Below are positions 45,189 through 56,757 of a DNA stretch of 64,000 bases, one piece after another (positions within the stretch are counted from its first letter, which is position 1; each line of letters starts with the position of its first letter). Both the position numbers and the translations under genes were made by a program. A model generated the notes under the pieces. That model searched no databases, was not told the DNA's origin, and was given only the letters and a program-made list of their open reading frames with translations. Where the stretch lies: positions 124,001 through 188,000 of the forward strand of contig MVAQ01000009.1 in NCBI GenBank assembly GCA_014825775.1, in the 5' to 3' direction. This DNA comes from Krasilnikovozyma curviuscula. Taxonomy: Eukaryota > Basidiomycota > Tremellomycetes > Cystofilobasidiales > Mrakiaceae.

Positions 45189-48100
45189 CTAGAGCTCATT
45201 GGTCTCGTCGTTCTCCTTCTTACCCCTTGGATACGTCTCCGACAGAGGAGTCGTGGTAGTGATGGCCATTTCAATCACCGCATGGACTCGCATGGCGAAC
45301 CCAGGATTAGAATGGCAAGATGTGGTCTGAAAAAGAAGGAGAATGGTCAGTGTTCGTCCGGAATAAGGAGGAAACGATGATGCAAAAGAATTCGCTTACC
45401 ATGGACGCAATGTGGAATTCAGCGACATCGTCATCCACCTGGACTCTAATTTTCGGTCCTCTCCTCACGGGAGCAGCCAAAATTGGCCTTGATTCCACCT
45501 CTTCGACGTTCTCGATTGCTGCTGCAGGTGTGTCTTTTACTCCGTTCTCTTCAGGCTCGTCCTTCACAGCCACCGCAAAAGCTTCTTCTTCAACTTTGAT
45601 TACGTCTGAGTCTTCTTCTGATGAGTCGTCCATGAGTTCCGCCGACCCGAAATGAGCGGTGAGAAAAGGCAGGATCTGTGGAACGTCGAGGTGGGTGGTA
45701 GGGGTTGGTATATGAGTATGTTCGGTGTGAGTGTGAGAGTGACGATGCCTCTTATTTGTCACTGTCAAAAATATTGATGTAAGTAATGAAGAGTTGGAGC
45801 AGGAAAGAGACCAAAAGGCCGAAGTCGCTCACGTTTGACTGAAGCCATACTCTGGTCGATTCCCATTACCAGAGTGAGCGCCGCATCTGCTATCATATCA
45901 TTACTCGAACTCGACATCCACTCCATGGTAATTTCCCGTTCAGATGTATGCTTGAGGTCGAGGGCATCCATGACCTGCGAATTAAAAAAATCTATAAATC
46001 AAGCCCCAACGCGGCAAAAAGGAGCTTGAACCTACTCGTAACACCGGTGAGCCCAGCTTGTCTTCACCCTCCTCCACGGCGCCAAACATGCCCTCCAAAT
46101 GCCACTTCACCAGGCTCCACCCTACATCCAACCTGATCCTCTGCCGCTGGAGGATCTCACTTGTCTCGAGGCCCGTGAAGTCTTTCAGATCCGCCGGGTC
46201 CAGCAACGTATAAGTGAAGTCCTTTGACACAAGTAGACCTGACACAGGCTGCGCTGCCGACGGCGGGTGTTCAGCGAGCGTTCCAATCGCCTGCGCCATG
46301 TACTCTGTGCGGAGGACAATATCAAGCTTCTCGGTGTTGCGGGGCGTGTGAACTTTGACGTCGCGTTCTGATATCTTGGCGTTCTTCTCCAGCTGCGATC
46401 GGAGGTTCGCCATCTGGTGTCGTTCGCCATGGACAAGGACCTACAATTCAAAAACTATAAGCGAAGCAGACGGAACAGGAGACTTCAGCATCAACGCGAA
46501 ACTTACGACGTGGGGAGCACCAATCAGCTCGATGAACTCTGTATTTTGAGTTCCATCAACATGTTGAGCAAACGAGACAGTTTCTATTGACATTCGCAGT
46601 GGGATCTTCTGACCGTTGAGACCTTCGATTTCTTCCAATCCAGTTTTGTCAGTGATGTGCTACGAAAAAAAGAAAGAAAAAAAGAAGGAACAAGAAATAA
46701 GTATCGGTGATTGAGAAAGGCCATGGTGACACTCACCCTGGCCATAGATCCACTCGTAGAGTAACCAGTCAGGATGAGTCCATTCTTCGACTCTGGCGCC
46801 CACTTCTCAAGAAGCTGTCGACTCGGTCCAGCATGCATCAGTCCAGGACTAGCGAGCATGACACATGGCCCATCGTCCTTCCACCTATTGGTATCCTTTA
46901 GGTGGCTGATGTGTTTAAACAAGAATGGGTTCTCGTGCTTGGAGAAGCTGTTTCGGATGGCCGAGTTCATGGAGTGAATGTACGCCTTGTACACCTCCAT
47001 ACACTGCCGTGCCAGGTGAGAACCGTAGTATACTGGGATTTTGTGTAGGTCCGTATTACGAGCCCAGTATTCTTCGAGGATGAGGAGGATCTCAATCGCT
47101 GATCCGGCGACGAAGGCAGGTAAGAGACAGCGACCGCCTCGACGAACAATCTTGTCCACTTCAACTGAACGATACGCATCGAATAAACAGCAAGTAAGTG
47201 CAAAGTTCCAGCACATGTGAAGTTGGACGCCTGTCAAAAACGAAACTTGCGCCATTACAGGCAAAGTTCTACTCACGTAAGAAGCGCTCTTCCTTCTCAA
47301 GCCTGTTCTCGAGCGCCATGGTCCCAAACGTGCTCTCACCAATCATGACATCTGGTCTCTCAGGCGGCACTTCCGCAGGCACGAGGTGCCTGTCCATCTC
47401 CCTCGACACGTCGCCCGTGTATAAAATTTTGACGCCCGCAATCTCAATCATGAACATGGCAGCGCCGAGGATGTGGCCGGCGTGGTAAGGCGTAAAGCGG
47501 ATTCCCCCAGGTAGATGGATAGATTGGTGATAGTCGACTGTCTGGATCGAGGTCAGCGAGTTGAGGACGTCGGATTCGGAAAAGAGGGCGTCGTCTGATG
47601 CGTTCGACCGCCTGGAGTGTTGAGAGGGACCAAAGGACGTCAGAATGAGAACGGCTTTTGAGCAGTAGAGCTGAAGGACAGCTTACGATCGAACTCGAAT
47701 GAAGTCCTGCATTATGTATCTATAAATTCCTTTTGTTGCATGGGTCATGTACACCTTGCCCGGCCCGTCTCTGAAGTTGGTCTAGACAAGCAAGACAAAG
47801 AGAAAGTTAGTATACAGTCCATCGATTTTTACGTAGCGAGGAGCTGTTGTTGCTTGCTAACCTTCTCCATAATATACGCCAGTCCGCCCGCATGATCTAA
47901 ATGAGCGCTATTTCGATGGATGAGAAGCAAACGTCAGTGGATACACACCATCTACATCATTTTCAGAAGCAAACTTACTGGGTGACAAGTAGCACATCGA
48001 CGGTACTCCAGTCGAGCTCGTCGACAAACGGTAGACTGGGGAAGCCATGGGCGCCAGGGTCGATGCCAGCATCGCAGACAATAGTCCTGCCCCGGTGCTG

Positions 48101-48232
48101 GATTACACAGCAACTCCTCCCAACTTCTTGTCCTGCCCCGAGCAGCGTTATCTGGATCGAGTTGCGCTCGTACAGGTCGCTGGGCGGTGCCTGGGCGACT
48201 GGCGCAAGACGAGAGCGCTTTCGAGGAGGCAT
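45189..48232 (-). CDS. YSH1: CPSF73/Ysh1 pre-mRNA 3'-end endonuclease
   Basis: Endonuclease of the cleavage and polyadenylation factor. The metallo-beta-lactamase/beta-CASP fold is clear: IQITLLGAGQEVGRSCCVIQ and VLLVTHAHLDHAGG, where the zinc motif HxHxDH is split by an intron as TH-AHLDH. Then come GIRFTPYHAGHILGAAMF, ILYTGDVSREMDRHL and ESTFG, followed by the beta-CASP segment KIPVYYGSHLARQCMEVYKAY, LASPGLMHAGPSRQLLEKW and VLVHGERHQMANLRSQL. The C-terminal domain holds an acidic stretch and ends MAITTTTPLSET..KKENDETNEL. About ten introns. The stop at 45189 was reached through a last exon beginning TTSCHSNPGFAMRVHAVIE, which fits the family C-terminus. Confidence 0.93.
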
Positions 48233-48587
48233 GGCCTACCTTGACTACTGCTGCTGCTGCTGAGGTTTTTTGGAAAGTGTCTTCACCAAAGGGGAGAGAG
48301 ATTGTACTTCTAGAGTCCTCCAGATGAATCCTCAGTCCCTGGGTGAAAAATGCTAAAGAAAGGTACTTTGAGCGTCAGGCTCAGCTGGAAGACGAAACCT
48401 TCGCTATGATTTTTGAGACCTAACCTCGAACCAAAACCGCGTCTCTGACAGACACTTCTTCAAACTTGGTATGAGAATCCTTCCTTGTACTTTTCAGTCT
48501 GGCCCCAATGCTGACGCTGCATACCCCGATCATTCCCCTTTGGAACCTGCCATCTACGTGCGTGCCGGCCCCAGCCTCTAGGCAACG
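48233..48587. promoter_or_regulatory. Divergent promoter region of YSH1 and twinfilin
   Basis: Separates the two divergent start codons. Contains a short CTG run just upstream of the YSH1 start (48246-48262). No TATA box or other element recognised. Confidence 0.45.
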
Positions 48588-50100
48588 ATGGGAATCTCCC
48601 AATCTCTCATTTCGACGTTCAACAATGCTACGAGCACCAGCACGACGACCCCACCTCGTTTCCTTAAAGTGACCATCCAGGCGGAGCAGGCGGACCTCGC
48701 TGTCTCTGTCGACGCTCGAGGAAGCGACAAGGACGACTTCGACCTCATAGGCGAGAAGGCGGACCTCACCACAACTGAGCCGGCGTATATTCTGTACAGA
48801 CTCGACTCGAAGAGTACATCTGGCGTATATGAGTGGATCCTGCTGTGCTATGTACCTGATACAAGTAAAGTAAGCCTTTCCCGTCGTCAGCTGTCCCCTT
48901 TGTGAGCCGCACTGGTTCCCTCGCTCGCCATACTAAGATCCCCTGGTTTAATTATGATACCGATCAAGGCTCGTGATAAGATGATCTACTCCTCTTCCAA
49001 GGGACGTCTCACAAAAGCTCTCGGCGAGGCCTTCTTCACTGACTCAATCTTTGCGACAACCAAAGTACGTCCTTCTCCCTGCCCGTGCGTTCCTCGTTCC
49101 CTATGCCCACAAACTGACTCCTTACCATTTTCGATCGAATTACAGTCCGATCTTACGCCCGCAGCGTATGCCCAGCACCTCCGTATCCGTTCGGGCCCCC
49201 CACCACTCACAGAGCGCGAGAAGGACATGCTATCTGTACGCGAGGGCGAGGCAGAAGCGGCGCGCGAGAGGGGGGAGGTGCATGCTGCGATGCAGGGTAC
49301 TGGTGGACGAGGCGGGCCCATGAGCTTGGCCATGGCGATGAGCGGAAGTCTAAAGTTTGCGGAAGGGGTAAAGGAAGCCGTCGAGGGTCTCAAGGGCGAA
49401 GGCGGTAGGGGTAAAGTCGTCGGCCTGGTGAGTGTACAAATAGAGATTGTTCTCTGGGGGTTGGATGGTGGCTCTGACTTGCGTTTTGTGGGGAATCCTC
49501 ATTCAGGTTTTTGATGCGTCCAACACCCTCACCGTGTCAACGCAAACGACGTCCACCATCGCAGACATCCACACCTTGTTTCCAACGACGACGCAATACA
49601 CCTTCTTTGCATACGAGCCAGAGAAAATCTTGCTGTTCTTCACGGTGGGAAACAAGAGCCCGATCAGGTCGAGGATGATCTATAGCTCCTCCCTCGGGTC
49701 GCTCGTCACGTCTGTCAAGGACAACTTTGGTGTGACCGTGTTGAAGAAGGTAAGTGTTACAGTCTTTTCTCTGTCCTATCTTACTCCTTGTAGTTCACTG
49801 ACCCGTCGGTCCACGTGAACGAACTATTAGATCGAGTCTTCTGAGCCGGCCACTCTGACGGAACCAGAGATCCTCTCGCACTTGCCGTCGACGACGGCCC
49901 CCTCCCAGGCGGGCTTCTCACGCCCTAGTCGACCGGGAGGAGGGGGTGCAGCGAGGGGTGTACCGAGGGCGAAGGTGACGAGGGATACGTGGGTGAAGGC
50001 GCCTGAAGCGGAGGAGGAGTCAGAGCCAGTAAAGAAGGTCTCTGAGGAAGAGAAGAAGGAGGAGGAGGAAAAGAAGGGAAAGGGTGAGGTGGAATGGTGA
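48588..50100 (+). CDS. TWF1: Twinfilin, actin-monomer-binding protein
   Basis: Two ADF-homology domains that sequester ADP-actin and cap filament ends at cortical patches. Domain 1: FLKVTIQAEQADLAVSV, then EPAYILYRLDSKSTSGVYEW, and VPDTSKARDKMIYSSSKGRL after the first intron. A linker follows with SGPPPLTEREKDMLSVRE, matching the LTxxExEL segment that starts twinfilin linkers. Domain 2: PTTTQYTFFAYEPEKILLFF, SRMIYSSSLGSLVTSV. The tail is basic then acidic (GVPRAKVTRDTWVKAPEAE..KKGKGEVEW). Five exons. The N-terminus MGISQSLISTFNNA is short, and an additional upstream coding exon cannot be excluded. Confidence 0.88.
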
Positions 50101-50519
50101 GCAAGGCCATGAAATGATTTTTCTATGGCTGGTTTTCCTTCACGTCGATGGAGTGGTTTTGGAGTTGGGTTCGGGTGAAAGCGACGGTGCGGCGGCGAGG
50201 TGTAAACAAAGCGATTATTGGTTCAGACAATATAGGGGAAGATCTGATGAAGATTTTTTATTCTTTTTAACTGTGTTAGAGTCTTCCCTCCCTCATAAGA
50301 GTTTGTGGTTGATCTGCTTCCTGTTTGATGACGTTTTCCTGCAAGTGAGGCGAGTGAGCGGAGGGTCGCAGCAGCATGGCGTCAATTTTTTACGTATCTT
50401 GAGTTGGTTGAGCCCTTAACCACCAAAAGCATCCTGAAAGAGAACAAGGAGAAGAGAAGAAGAAGGAGTAGGGTTTGGTCAACGTCAAGGCAAAAGGGTA
50501 GAGCGTAGGACAGTCAGCT
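50101..50519. other. Intergenic region between twinfilin and the ABCC transporter
   Basis: Contains the twinfilin 3' end and the transporter promoter. A purine-rich GAAGAGAAGAAGAAGG stretch lies about 60 bp before the transporter start. No other feature seen. Confidence 0.45.
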
Positions 50520-53500
50520 ATGTCTCTCCCAGAGTTTGCAGACTTGGATTCTTTTCAACATATTGCTGCACACGGCTCCGTCCATTCATTCATCCTCTCA
50601 ACAGCAACACAGCAGCCTTTTACGACTCATTCTAACCTCTCATTTATCAATTACTTTCCATCCTCATCTGTCGTGCTCGTTGTTTCGCCTAACGCAGCGT
50701 TTGCCCTAGAGCTCCTCCTCGTTCTCGTCCTTCCTCTCTTCTTGCTGCTACCAGCGCTCCACAGGGGCACAAGATGGAACCCCTTCTTTATACCAGACAT
50801 GGTCACCTTCAACGACATCACCAACGCTGCCTTTTACCCTCTCTCCCAGCCGTCCGAAGCTCCGGTTACACCACCAGAGCAGGCCGATCCTAAGACAGTC
50901 AGGCTTAACCATGTTCTGCCGAAGTGGAAGATGGGGCTCATGGTCTTAATTCCTGTATTAAATGCAGCACTGTTCACAGGTTATGGAGTGCTGGCTCTCC
51001 TGCAGCAGAGTGCGCCGACGAGGGAGTCCATTGTGCAACTAGTCGTAGTTTTCATATCAGTGAGTTTCAGAGACAAGCTTCCTCTTATTACTTATTACGA
51101 ACAAGATACTGAGTGTCGGTTTTTTTGCAGCTTCTCTTGGCTGTCCTTCCCATCCGCCTTGCGTCGCCCCAGCCCTCGATTCGACTAGTCGCAACCTACC
51201 TCCTCCTCCTCCTCCAGCCCCTTCCGATCTTTCGCTCACTCCTGCACCTCCCTTCTCTCCCGCTCCCACTCTCCATTGCCTCCCCAACCGCCCTCGCGCT
51301 CCTCATCATCCTTCAGCTCTCGCTCCCTGCCGTGAACGTTCCTGCTGAGCTGTTGGACGCTGCAAAGGGGGAGAACAATACGTTCATCGAGTCCCTCAGC
51401 TCCGCATTTGAATTCTTGACATTCTCGTATATGAACAAATTGTTCAAATTGGGCAGCAATCAGACACTGGGAGATGACGATGTGTGGAACATCGATCCAA
51501 GGCGGCGAAGTACTGGTGCGTAGTGTGCTTCCTTCGACCTTTTTTCTTCTCCCTTGTTGATGAAAGGTTTTTTCAGTTCTGCTCAATATCTTTGAGAAGG
51601 CGACGTCCAAGATCGGAAGTTCGACGGGAAAGAGACATGAGACGTCAATCGCATGGCGCATCTTCTGGCTCAGCAGACGCGATGTGTTCCTCGACGCGAC
51701 CTAGTACGTAAACCCCTTCTTTTCCTTCACTCACTCATCAATCGGTAGATAGAACTGACCGAGCGAGTATTTGGTGGCCTGGGAAAACAAATAGCTCTAT
51801 CACGTCCATCTGCCTCGGTTACGCTGCTCCGTACTACATGAAGCGCATTCTCGACCTCATTGAGCAACCCTACCCCGGGTCGCGCACCGCAGCACTCACT
51901 CTTGCGGTTTATGCAATGCTTGCATCCGGTCTCAAGGGGCTGATATACGCGCACTCGAGAAGGCACGGTACGAGCGGGGAGACGAGGTCGAGGGCGATGC
52001 TGATGGGAGCCGTGTACAAGAAGGCGCTACTGAGGAAAGACTTCTCTGGTGTCATCCAACCTGCTACCACCAAAACCATTTTAGAAGTTCCTAAGAAAAA
52101 GAAAGAGAAGAAGAGCGGTGGGGAAGGCGCGACGGGCTCGGATCTGGGTAAGATCGTCTCGATCCTTAGCGGGGATATTGTACGGATCACGACGCGCCTC
52201 TCGCAGCTGTCAGATATGTACGGCCCGCCAATCGAGGTATTTATCTCTGTGTGTTTTCTCTATCGCATCCTCGGCTGGAGTTCGTTCGTTGGCGCGCTGG
52301 TGTTAGTCGTCAGTCTGCCGCTCAACAAGTGGTTCCAGGAGAGGGCGGTGGCCATCAACAAACGCGTAAGTCTCGGCTGGGTTTTTTTGCTCGCTTATTC
52401 TATCTTCCCACCTGAAAGGGGACTGACTCAGAACTCTGATTGATGTATCTTTCCTGTCGCTACTTTACAGATGGTCGTCGCGCGCGACCGGCGAATGACC
52501 GTCATGAACGAGCTCATCCTGTCTATCAAGCTCATCAAGTTCCTCGGCTGGGAACGAAGGTGGATGGACCGTGCAATGACGGCGCGGGAGGTTGAGCTTA
52601 AGGCCATCATCGAGTCGAGGTATAACTCCGTCACAGCGGGCTTCTTCTACGCACTGTCGCCCGTCTTGGTACGCCCTTTTGTCCCTTTTATCATTTTTTG
52701 CGCTCATATTTTGAGATGATACTGTTGGATTTTTGGTGGGGGTGTGATAGACGATGCTGGTGTCATTCCTGTGCTACGTCAAGATTGCGAACCGAGAGCT
52801 GACCGTGTCGGTCGCATTCACGAGTCTGCAGCTGTTCAACATGCTGAAAGGTCCGCTTTCAAGCTTACCAGCTCAGTTCGTTATGTGGGCCCAGGCACAG
52901 GTCGCCGTTCAAGTACGTGATCCTCATTTTACACCTTTCTTGTGGGCATGGCCAATTTGCGTTCTCCCCTTACTTGTAGCGAGTGGAAGAATTCCTTCAA
53001 GAGCCGGAGATCTCAGATCATATTTCAGCATTCAATAACCCAGGTCATTCTGGTGATGGCGCTGACGATAACGATGAGGTTTCGATCGACGGCGTCTTCA
53101 AGTGGAACCAGGTCGACCGCACAAATGCGACTATGGAGGATGAGATCTTGACTTTCCAGTTGGGAAAAATCAGCTTCAAGTTTCCCTTGGAAAAAGTATG
53201 CTTTGTGTTCCAACAACGATTCCCATGCTTCAAACTGACCCTGTTATCGTGCGTTCGTTCGTTCGTTTGTGCAGATGACGATTGTAGCAGGGCCAGTTGG
53301 CTCAGGAAAGTCCATGCTTCTTCTCGCGCTCCTCGGTGAGATCGACTGTATCTACGGCTCAGCACGTATCCCCAAGCCAGTAGGATACTGCTCCCAGAAC
53401 CCATTCCTCCAGCAGCTCTCAATTCGTGACAACATCCTCTACGGCGCCCCGTTCGATGCGGAGAGGTACGATATGGTTCTCGAGGCCTGTGCATTGAAAC

Positions 53501-56500
53501 ATGATTTCAGGGTCCTCGAGGACGGGGATAGGACTGAAATCGGCGTCAAGGGCGTCGTATTGAGGTAAGTTGTGTTTGTAGCAACAGTTGGGAGACGAGA
53601 AGACTAACTAACGCCGATGACTTGTATCAAACAGTGGTGGACAGAAAGCCAGACTTGCATTAGCCCGGGCTGTTTATTCTAGTGCCAAGACCTTGTTGTT
53701 GGATGATCCACTCGGTGAGCTCTCATTCTGTCATTTTCACGAGGTGCAGCTCATGCTGATCTTCGATCCTGCTGTAGCTGCCGTCGATGTCTCTACCGCT
53801 CGACACCTCTATGAACAGTGCTTGCTCGGTCCTCTCGTACAAGGACGTACGATTATTATTGTGTCTCATCATGTTGATTTGCTCTTGCCCGGTGCACATT
53901 CTCTGATTAGGCTGGAAGATGGTAGAATTGGTCAGTACTTCATCTCCGCAATATACTCCAGATTTGTCTTCTCACCTCTTATTTTGTTCTCTTTTGTCCA
54001 GCCATATCTGGCTCTGTAGAAGAGCTGAGAGCTTCTGGGGCGCTTCCAGCCCTGGTCGAAGCGGATACCCACGAAGCTTCTACTCTGCCTGACACAACAG
54101 AAGACACCAAGACCAAAGCTGCTGGAGAGCCAGAGTCAGGCAAGAAAGCTACAGTCGTGGAAAAGCAAGTCAAGAAGCTGACTATAGCTGAAGAACGATC
54201 CGCAAGCAACGTCTCAATGAAGGTCTACTGGATGTACATCGAAGCTAGTGGCCTCTTCATTTGGGTCTTAGTCATTGCATTACTGGCGGCACAAGAAGGT
54301 ACCTCGATACTGTCCCGTTTCTGGCTTAAGATCTGGGGTGAAGCGTACCTCGAAGGCGCTCACACCCTTCTGGGATTCCATATACCCTCGGCCACTACTT
54401 CACCAATGTTCTACCTCGGGATGTACGCAATTGTCAACATTGTCACTCTGGCTGTGTCTGTCGCTCAACAGTCTACGTCATTTCTTGCTTCTTACAAAGC
54501 TGCCAAGACCTGTAAGTCTTTAGATCAGTTATCAGCTATCATTTCTAATTCAGATCCTATCTAGTGCATGACAAGCTGCTTCTGAGTGTCGTTCGCTCAA
54601 CATCACGGTGGTTTGACCAAGTCCCAGGTGGTCGTGTCCTCAACAGGTTTAGCTCGGATGTTGCTGCGTTGGACCAACAACTCTCCGGTGTTCTCAGAAC
54701 GTCGCTTGGCTATGCGGCATCTCTTCTCGGAGCTTTGGTCTTGGTCGTCAGCGTCGAGCCGCTCTTCTCGATCCCAGCTGCCATTCTAGGTGAGCTTATT
54801 CCCTAACCCCGATGATCTGACTACGTGGTGGGTTTTCTAATTGTCTGCTATCCTAGGCTTCATCTACTACAAGCTTTCCGACATATACGCCCGAACCAGT
54901 CGGGACATTCGTCGAATGCAGGCAACGCATCGTTCTCCATTGTTTGCTGGATTTGGTGAACTACTGGACGGCATCGTCACCGTTAGAGCGTATGCTTCCG
55001 AGGCCCGCTTCCTTCAAACATTTCAAAGGGATGTGGACAGACTAGTTGGCACTGTCTACTGGTCCTGGATGACCAACAGATGGCTGCTTATAAGGTTTGA
55101 TTTTTTGGGAAGTTTTGCTGTGTTTTTATCAATGTGGTACGTTGAATAAGTCTTCTCACCTCTTGCTGCGCGATCTCATCAGTCATTTTCCTCCTATTTG
55201 TAGGCTGGCCATCTCCAACGGTGTTTCCAGTGGTTCCTCCGCCATGGCAATCCTGGCTACTCAATCCTTCATCAACTCTCTCTACTGGCTTTGTAGAAAC
55301 CTGAATCAGCTCGAGCTGGCTTTCAATGCCGTCGAACGAGTTGAGGAATACCTCGTCATACCTCAAGAGCCTCCGTACGAAATCGAAGGCCATCGACCTC
55401 CAGCATATTGGCCATCGTCCTCACCAGATCGTCCCATAATTCAGGTCCAGGATTTAGAGCTAAAGTATGCGCCTGATCTCCCTACCGTTGTTCATGGGGT
55501 GTCCTTCGAAATTTTTGGTGGTGAGAAGATTGCGCTGGTTGGAAGAACGGCCTCTGGAAAGGTCAGTCAGAAAAAGTCTTTTCAGAATTCCGTCTACTGA
55601 CCAAGTTTCACTTTAGTCAACTTTGGCTCTCTCTTTCTTGAGGTTTGCAGATCCTAGTAAGGGAAAAATATTGATTGATGGTATCGACATCACTTCGATT
55701 GGTGTACAAGATTTACGGTCCCAGCTCACGTACATTCCACAAGAAGCCGTTCTTTTCTCGGGAACGCTGGTGAGTGGTCCTTGTATCCGTTTCTCGATAA
55801 ACATGGAATGGATAATTGTGGTAACACTCTGTATTTTGCTTCTTCAGAGGGAGAACTTAGACCCATTCAAACAGCACACTGACGATGTTCTAGACGATAT
55901 GCTTCGTCGCGTTCATCTGACGTCGTCAACTCCAACCCTCAGCAGAGTAGCCTCTTCCGCTGCCATCGAAGGAAACGAAACAGATTCCACAAGCGTGACT
56001 TTAGTAGCATCATCGTCTTCTGCTGCTCCCCTCGCAAACAAGGTTGAGATTACTCTCGATACTCAGATTTCTGCTGGTGGCCTTTCGCTATCACAGGGTC
56101 AGCGACAGCTGGTAGCAATGGCTCGTGCCCTGTTGTAAGTGGCGTTTATCTTACTTTGTATCATGTGTCTACGCTGACACGATATACCTAGGCGCGAGAA
56201 CAACATTGTGGTGATGGACGAGGCCACCTCTTCGATAGACCACGAAATGGATGCACTCCTGCAGAGGACAATTCGAGAGGAGTTGAGGAACACAACAGTA
56301 CTTTGTGAGTCTGCTTTGACTCGCTTTCGTATGCGAGGTCACCGACACCTTTTTTTCCCCTCCCAGGTATCGCTCATCGCATTCAGACCATCATTGATTA
56401 TTCCAAGGTAATGGTGTTGAAAGAGGGTCAAATCGTCGAGTTTGATACCCCACTGAACCTTTTGAGCAAAGCGGATGGCGTGTTTAGAGAGATGGTGGAG

Positions 56501-56563
56501 AAGACGGGGCAGTTCAACGAGTTGAAGGCTCAGGCTGAGAAGGGATTCGGTCATCTTCGATAG
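50520..56563 (+). CDS. ABCC (MRP-type) full ABC transporter
   Basis: Full-length exporter with an extra N-terminal membrane domain (TMD0), two six-helix domains and two nucleotide-binding domains. TMD0 is the hydrophobic region before about 51300. TMD1 spans roughly 51800-52980, with the lysine-rich loop KKKKEKKSGG. NBD1: Walker A GPVGSGKS, Q-loop YCSQNPFL, signature L-SGGQKARLALARA (split by an intron), Walker B LLLDDPL-AAVD. A charged linker follows (AEDTKTKAAGE-like region). TMD2 includes WMYIEASGLFIWVLVIAL and RSTSRWFDQVPGGRVLNRFSS. NBD2: Walker A GRTASGKS, Walker B VVMDEATSSID, signature LSLSQGQRQ. It ends ELKAQAEKGFGHLR. Substrate unknown; yeast relatives are vacuolar (Ycf1, Ybt1) or plasma-membrane conjugate pumps. 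Confidence 0.93.
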
Positions 56564-56757
56564 ACAATGAATTTCATGACAATAACACTGAGACCTTGTT
56601 ATTATCTCGCGCGAGGACTTAGCAAAAACTCATAGAAAGTTGCAGTGAATAACCAGGGCCCGAAACGTTCACTAGGTATTCAGTCGCGCAGCACTCACCA
56701 CCCCACCCCAACCCAAGAGATCAATCTGGTTTGTTCGAACTCGGTTCCATCTGAAAG

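Noticed and set aside
50101..50519. A plus-strand 111-codon frame after twinfilin
   Set aside because: It begins inside the twinfilin end, has no domain and is likely UTR.
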